DNA of 64,000 nucleotides from contig JASTVH010000003.1 of assembly GCA_042862465.1 (NCBI GenBank), positions 62,001 to 126,000 on the forward strand, in the 5' to 3' direction. Under the pieces are notes generated by a model that ran no database searches, was not told the DNA's origin, and worked only from the letters and a program-made list of their open reading frames with translations. Every line of letters starts with the position of its first letter. Position 1 is the stretch's first letter. Made by a program: the position numbers and the translations under genes. Below are positions 60,550 through 64,000 of the stretch, in pieces. The DNA comes from JASTVH01 sp042862465. GTDB taxonomy: Bacteria > Pseudomonadota > Gammaproteobacteria > Pseudomonadales > Oleiphilaceae.

Positions 60550-60669
60550 ATGTCACAACGTAACGACCATTCCGACAGGGACAATCCTGTTGCACGCCGT
60601 CTCAAGGGGCGGGGCATCTGGCGATTTAGCAGCGGCGTCGCATATTGGCGCCGCCCACTTGCTGAATAA
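60550..60669 (+). CDS. Small ORF (39 aa) between the attenuator and DAHP synthase
   Basis: ATG preceded by a near-perfect ribosome site, GGAGGAA, at 60536-60542 with 7 bases of spacing. The product starts MSQRNDHSDRDNPVARRLKG and ends in SGVAYWRRPLAE. It is basic and contains W, F, Y and W in its second half. It may be a small protein, a second leader peptide or a translational-coupling ORF, since it ends 29 bases before the DAHP synthase start. No family is recognised. Confidence 0.5.
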   Translation: MSQRNDHSDRDNPVARRLKGRGIWRFSSGVAYWRRPLAE

Positions 60670-60698
60670 CCCGATGACCCGAACCCAGGAGACGACTG

Positions 60699-61775
60699 AT
60701 GAACATGCCCGTAACTGCACTGAAAACACCCGTGACTGAATCGACCCACGCTGAGTCGCCGGCCGAGCCTGGCGTCCAGCGCCTGCCGTCCCCCCGCCAG
60801 CTCAAGCAGCAGCTGGTATTGAATGCGGAAACGGCGGCCTCGATCGGCCGTCACCGCCAAACCATCCGCGATCTGCTCGAGGGCCGGGATCACCGCTTGC
60901 TGGTGGTCGTCGGCCCTTGTTCCATTCACGACGAAGATGCCGCCCTGGACTATGGCCGACGCTTGATCGCATTGAGCCGGCAATTGCAGGATCGCCTGTT
61001 CATCGTCATGCGCACCTATGTGGAAAAACCCCGCACCAGCATCGGCTGGAAGGGACTGGCCTATGACCCGGAGCGCAATGGCCGCGGCGACCTGCAACAG
61101 GGGCTGACCCGCTCGCGCCGCCTCTTCCTGCGGCTGGCGGAAATGGGGCTGCCGCTCGCCACGGAAGCGCTTAACCCGCTGACCATGCACTACCTGGACG
61201 ACCTGGTGAGCTGGACCGCGATCGGCGCCCGTACTGCGGAATCCCAGCCGCACCGCGAGCTGGTCAGTGCGCTGCCGATGCCGGTGGGCTTCAAGAACGG
61301 GACGGACGGTTCCCTGGCTGCGGCGATCAATGGCATGAAGGCTGCCGCCCAGGGTCATCACGGACTGGGCCTGGATGCCGATGGCCACGTGGCCATGCTC
61401 GATACGGCGGGAAACCCGGATACTCATGTGGTGCTGCGCGGCGGACGCGGCATCACCAATTACGATGCCGACAGTATTGCCCGGGCCCAGGCGGCGCTGG
61501 CAGCCGCCGGCCAGAATCCGAAAGTGATGGTGGACTGCAGCCACGACAACGCCTGCAAGCAGCACGAGCGCCAGGTGGACATCGCCCGGGAGGTGGCCCA
61601 CCAGCGGGCGCAGGGCAACCACGCGATTCTGGGCATTATGCTTGAAAGCTTTCTGGAGGCGGGAAAGCAGGCCATGGAGGGGGCATTGGCCTATGGGCAG
61701 TCCATCACCGACCCCTGCCTGGGCTGGAGCGATACCGAAGCGTTGCTGCGTGATCTGGCGGTGACGGAGGGCTGA
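60699..61775 (+). CDS. aroF: 3-deoxy-7-phosphoheptulonate (DAHP) synthase, class I
   Basis: A 358-residue AroF/G/H-type enzyme joining phosphoenolpyruvate and erythrose 4-phosphate, the first step of the shikimate pathway. VVVGPCSIHDEDAALDYGRR, FIVMRTYVEKPRTSIGWKG, GARTAESQPHRELVS, VGFKNGTDGS and VMVDCSHDNACKQHE include the metal and PEP ligands. The isozyme class (Phe-, Tyr- or Trp-inhibited) cannot be told from these motifs. CCAGGAGACGACTG precedes the ATG. Regulation by the upstream aromatic attenuator is predicted. Confidence 0.93.
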   Translation: MNMPVTALKTPVTESTHAESPAEPGVQRLPSPRQLKQQLVLNAETAASIGRHRQTIRDLLEGRDHRLLVVVGPCSIHDEDAALDYGRRLIALSRQLQDRLFIVMRTYVEKPRTSIGWKGLAYDPERNGRGDLQQGLTRSRRLFLRLAEMGLPLATEALNPLTMHYLDDLVSWTAIGARTAESQPHRELVSALPMPVGFKNGTDGSLAAAINGMKAAAQGHHGLGLDADGHVAMLDTAGNPDTHVVLRGGRGITNYDADSIARAQAALAAAGQNPKVMVDCSHDNACKQHERQVDIAREVAHQRAQGNHAILGIMLESFLEAGKQAMEGALAYGQSITDPCLGWSDTEALLRDLAVTEG

Positions 61776-61790
61776 GCGGCGTTGGGTGAA

Positions 61791-61825
61791 CGGCCTGCTG
61801 ATTCGGCAGGCCGAGTTGCCCTTTT
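61791..61825 (+). terminator. Terminator-like hairpin after DAHP synthase
   Basis: CGGCCTGC and GCAGGCCG arms around a short loop, followed after eight bases by TTTT. A modest intrinsic terminator. The remaining 245 bases to the KaiC-like gene are AT-rich with no other clear signal. Confidence 0.55.
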
Positions 61826-62070
61826 AATGCCTCCTGTGTCACTGTGGACGATGAAAGACACCCATTGTTATATACCGTAAATAGCTCCACGAAAGACGTG
61901 ACTTTGATGGTTTGTCGACCAGAGATGGATTGTCAAATGGATAGCGCTTGCGATCGGTGATTGCCGGCACTTCCCAAGACCCGTTAAAAGCTGTCGATAG
62001 CCGTTAAGCGGTAACAGGGTGCGGTCTTGTATTTAACGGTGTATGCGGCTGAGCGCAAAGGAGGACACCC

Positions 62071-63549
62071 ATGTCCGCACGGCTCTCAACCGGCGTTGCC
62101 GGCCTTGACGATATCACGCAAGGGGGCCTTTTTCGGGAATGCGCCTACATGGTGACAGGTGGGCCGGGAACCGGTAAAACCACGCTGAGCCTGCAATTTC
62201 TGACTGCTGACCCCCACGAATCCTCCCTCTACGTTACCCTCGATAAAAACCTCAAGAAGGTGCAGTGGATTGCCGAATCCATGGGCATGAATACCCGCAA
62301 TCTGCACCTGGAAGATCTTTCACCTTTGGATGTGCATGAAGAAATCGGCAATGCCTTTGACATCATCCCCAGTTCAGACCTGGGGCTGGGGCGGATTTTC
62401 GAAAGCATCTGTGCGGCGGTAGAACGCCATAAACCCAAGCGCGTGGTTATCGAGCCACTGTCAATGCTGCATGGTCTGGCTCCGGATCCCTACCAGTTCC
62501 GCCGCCAGTGCCTGGCGCTGTTCAACTTCATTGCTGAACACGGCGCCACCCTGCTGTTTTCGGGGGAGACTAATCCGGCTGAGGCTGGACAGGAGAATCT
62601 CGAGTTCATCGCTGATGGCTATTTCAAGCTGACGGCCATGCGCCAGGGGCGCAGCCTGGCCGTGTGCAAGTTTCGCGGATCGGGCTTCAAGAACGGCCTG
62701 CATTACCTGCGGCTGACGGACGCCGGCATGCGGGTAATTCCCCGTCTGATCCCCTCGGAGCACTACCGGAAGATTCCCGCTGAAGTGCTTTCCTTTGATA
62801 TTCCCGAACTCGATACCATGCTCAAGGGCGGACTCGATCGCGGCACGATTACCATCATTGCCGGCCCGACGGGGGCGGGGAAGACTACGCTGGGGATGCA
62901 GTTTGTCTCCGCCGAAGCCCGGCGGGGACACCGCAGCGTGGTCTATACTTTCGAAGAGGAAGTGGAAAGCCTGGTTCACCGCTGTGAGCGCCTGGGGATG
63001 CCGGTTGCCGGCATGGTTGAGGAAGGTACCCTGCGGCTGCGTTCGGTCGAACCCATACTGTATGCGCCGGATGAGCTGGCGCTGGAAATGCGGGATGAGG
63101 TTGAAAAGCAGGGCGCCAGCACCATCATGATAGATAGCACATCCGGCTATGTGCTGGCTGTGGAGAATCTTTCGGTTTCCGGAGAGAATCCGGTTGGGCG
63201 TTTACATGCCACCTGTCGTTATCTGGTGGCCATGGGGATTAATGTGATCCTGGTGAACGAAACACCGCACATCACCTCACAGATTGTGACGCCCACCGAT
63301 CCTCATATCAGTTACCTGAGCCATACGCTGATTATGCTGCGATTCATGGAGTTTGAAAGTGAGGTGCGCAAGGCGATAGGTGTACTCAAGCGCCGCCTGG
63401 GCGACTTCGAAAAGAAACTGCGTTCCTTTGAAATCATGGAAGACGGGATCAAGGTTGGACCCCCGTTGACCGGTCTTCGTGGCATCCTGACCGGGCAGCC
63501 CACCATGGATGAGTGGGGGTGGCGCAAGGATCCTGACGTCGACCTCTAG
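62071..63549 (+). CDS. KaiC-like double RecA-domain ATPase
   Basis: A 492-residue protein with two RecA/KaiC-type domains in tandem, as in cyanobacterial KaiC. Domain 1 has GGPGTGKTTLSLQFL, domain 2 has GPTGAGKTTLGMQFV. In domain 1 the conserved catalytic FEE of KaiC reads LDK (YVTLDKNLKK), while domain 2 keeps FEE (VYTFEEEVESL). So domain 1 may lack ATPase activity. The start follows AAAGGAGGACACCC. No kaiA or kaiB gene is near; the next gene is a sensor-like protein 11 bases downstream, suggesting a signalling pair. A clock role is not supported. Confidence 0.87.
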   Translation: MSARLSTGVAGLDDITQGGLFRECAYMVTGGPGTGKTTLSLQFLTADPHESSLYVTLDKNLKKVQWIAESMGMNTRNLHLEDLSPLDVHEEIGNAFDIIPSSDLGLGRIFESICAAVERHKPKRVVIEPLSMLHGLAPDPYQFRRQCLALFNFIAEHGATLLFSGETNPAEAGQENLEFIADGYFKLTAMRQGRSLAVCKFRGSGFKNGLHYLRLTDAGMRVIPRLIPSEHYRKIPAEVLSFDIPELDTMLKGGLDRGTITIIAGPTGAGKTTLGMQFVSAEARRGHRSVVYTFEEEVESLVHRCERLGMPVAGMVEEGTLRLRSVEPILYAPDELALEMRDEVEKQGASTIMIDSTSGYVLAVENLSVSGENPVGRLHATCRYLVAMGINVILVNETPHITSQIVTPTDPHISYLSHTLIMLRFMEFESEVRKAIGVLKRRLGDFEKKLRSFEIMEDGIKVGPPLTGLRGILTGQPTMDEWGWRKDPDVDL

Positions 63550-63560
63550 GCGAACTCCCT

Positions 63561-64000
63561 ATGGGCACAATTCTGGTCATGCTGCATCATGAGGGAAACC
63601 AGCGCATCTTGAAGGAGGCGCTGCCCCAGTATGCGCTCCGCTTTTTCGAGGAAGGAAGCGGGCTTGACCATGACCATTCCCTGATCATTGTTGATTACAA
63701 TCACTTCAGAAAACACCGGGAAGAGTTGCGGCGCCTGCGCGAGCAGGCTTCGCCAGTATTGTTGCCGGTGCTGCTGTTGCGGGAGCGTCAGCTTGGGCAG
63801 GTCAATAACCAGATTGGAATACTGGTGGATGATGTGGTCTGTACACCGGTGTTGAGCAATGAGCTGTTGCCGCGTCTCAAGAATCTGCTGCGTCTGAATG
63901 AGCTTTCCAATCGCCAATACCTGGACTATCTGAATTCCCAGTCGCTGCTCAATCAGGTGGACCGGGCCTACCGGACCCTCGCTGAATGCAATGAAGCAGT
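63561..64000 (+). CDS. Sensor/response protein after KaiC-like ATPase (5' part)
   Basis: The ATG at 63561 opens a frame that continues past the window end. The N-terminal 115 residues have a receiver-like pattern (TILVMLHHEGNQRILKEALP, LIIVDYNHFRKHR), lacking the clear phosphorylation Asp cluster. From about residue 130 the sequence DRAYRTLAECNEA matches the helix that precedes GAF or PAS domains in sensor kinases and diguanylate cyclases. It is transcribed with the KaiC-like gene. The output domain is outside the window. Confidence 0.7.
   Translation, partial: MGTILVMLHHEGNQRILKEALPQYALRFFEEGSGLDHDHSLIIVDYNHFRKHREELRRLREQASPVLLPVLLLRERQLGQVNNQIGILVDDVVCTPVLSNELLPRLKNLLRLNELSNRQYLDYLNSQSLLNQVDRAYRTLAECNEA

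Overview
This is a GC-rich, gene-dense stretch of a gammaproteobacterial chromosome. It has no rRNA, tRNA, CRISPR, prophage or insertion-sequence genes that I can see. Many blocks keep the gene order of Pseudomonas aeruginosa: ggt-fdx-coaD-laoABCR, engB-cytochrome c4-dsbA-endonuclease, rpmG-rpmB-radC-coaBC-dut-algC-argB, the trp block with gph and rpe, and murU-amgK-lptD-surA-pdxA-rsmA-apaH. Other traits do not look like Pseudomonas: a prkB-type phosphoribulokinase, a monofunctional prephenate dehydratase, a KaiC-like ATPase, and several families of palindromic or heptameric intergenic repeats. A Chromatiales/Ectothiorhodospiraceae-like or other environmental gammaproteobacterium fits best. 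This placement is inference.

Layout. 1-4.8 kb: the end of a BtuF-like binding protein, a YdgA-like protein, a coiled-coil membrane protein, a gamma-glutamyltransferase lipoprotein and a ferredoxin. 5-10.4 kb: coaD, then a LaoABC-type long-chain alcohol oxidation cluster with its divergent TetR regulator, a palindromic operator candidate and a strong terminator. 10.5-14.4 kb: engB, cytochrome c4, dsbA, an endonuclease-family protein and rpmG-rpmB. 14.8-25.9 kb: radC, coaBC-dut, a membrane-fused algC, argB, PilZ, an unknown protein, argE and argA. 25.9-31 kb: an aminopeptidase-like lipoprotein and a 1253-residue PilZ-DUF1631-degenerate GGDEF/EAL protein. 31-44 kb: prkB, speD, yhfA-like osmC, crp, a peptidase, a hydrolase, a GST, trpC-trpD-trpG-trpE and gph-rpe. 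43-54.6 kb: DUF3530, the AmgK-MurU cell-wall recycling pair, lptD-surA-pdxA-rsmA-apaH and thiS-thiG. 54.8-64 kb: a solute-binding protein, an inositol-phosphatase-like protein, an aminotransferase, pheA, a DnaJ-like membrane protein, a secretin-N-like periplasmic protein, DAHP synthase, and a KaiC-like ATPase followed by a truncated sensor protein.

The most striking signal lies upstream of the DAHP synthase. A 20-codon leader peptide has eight aromatic codons within ten. It is followed by four RNA segments that can pair in mutually exclusive ways and end in an intrinsic terminator. This is the architecture of a ribosome-mediated attenuator sensing Phe/Trp/Tyr. It sits within 3 kb of a prephenate dehydratase and an aminotransferase, so aromatic amino acid synthesis appears to be clustered here. 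Other points of interest are a heptamer-based palindromic repeat at convergent gene ends, which has even extended the TrpG coding sequence, a candidate small RNA beside engB, and an unusual KaiC-like protein.
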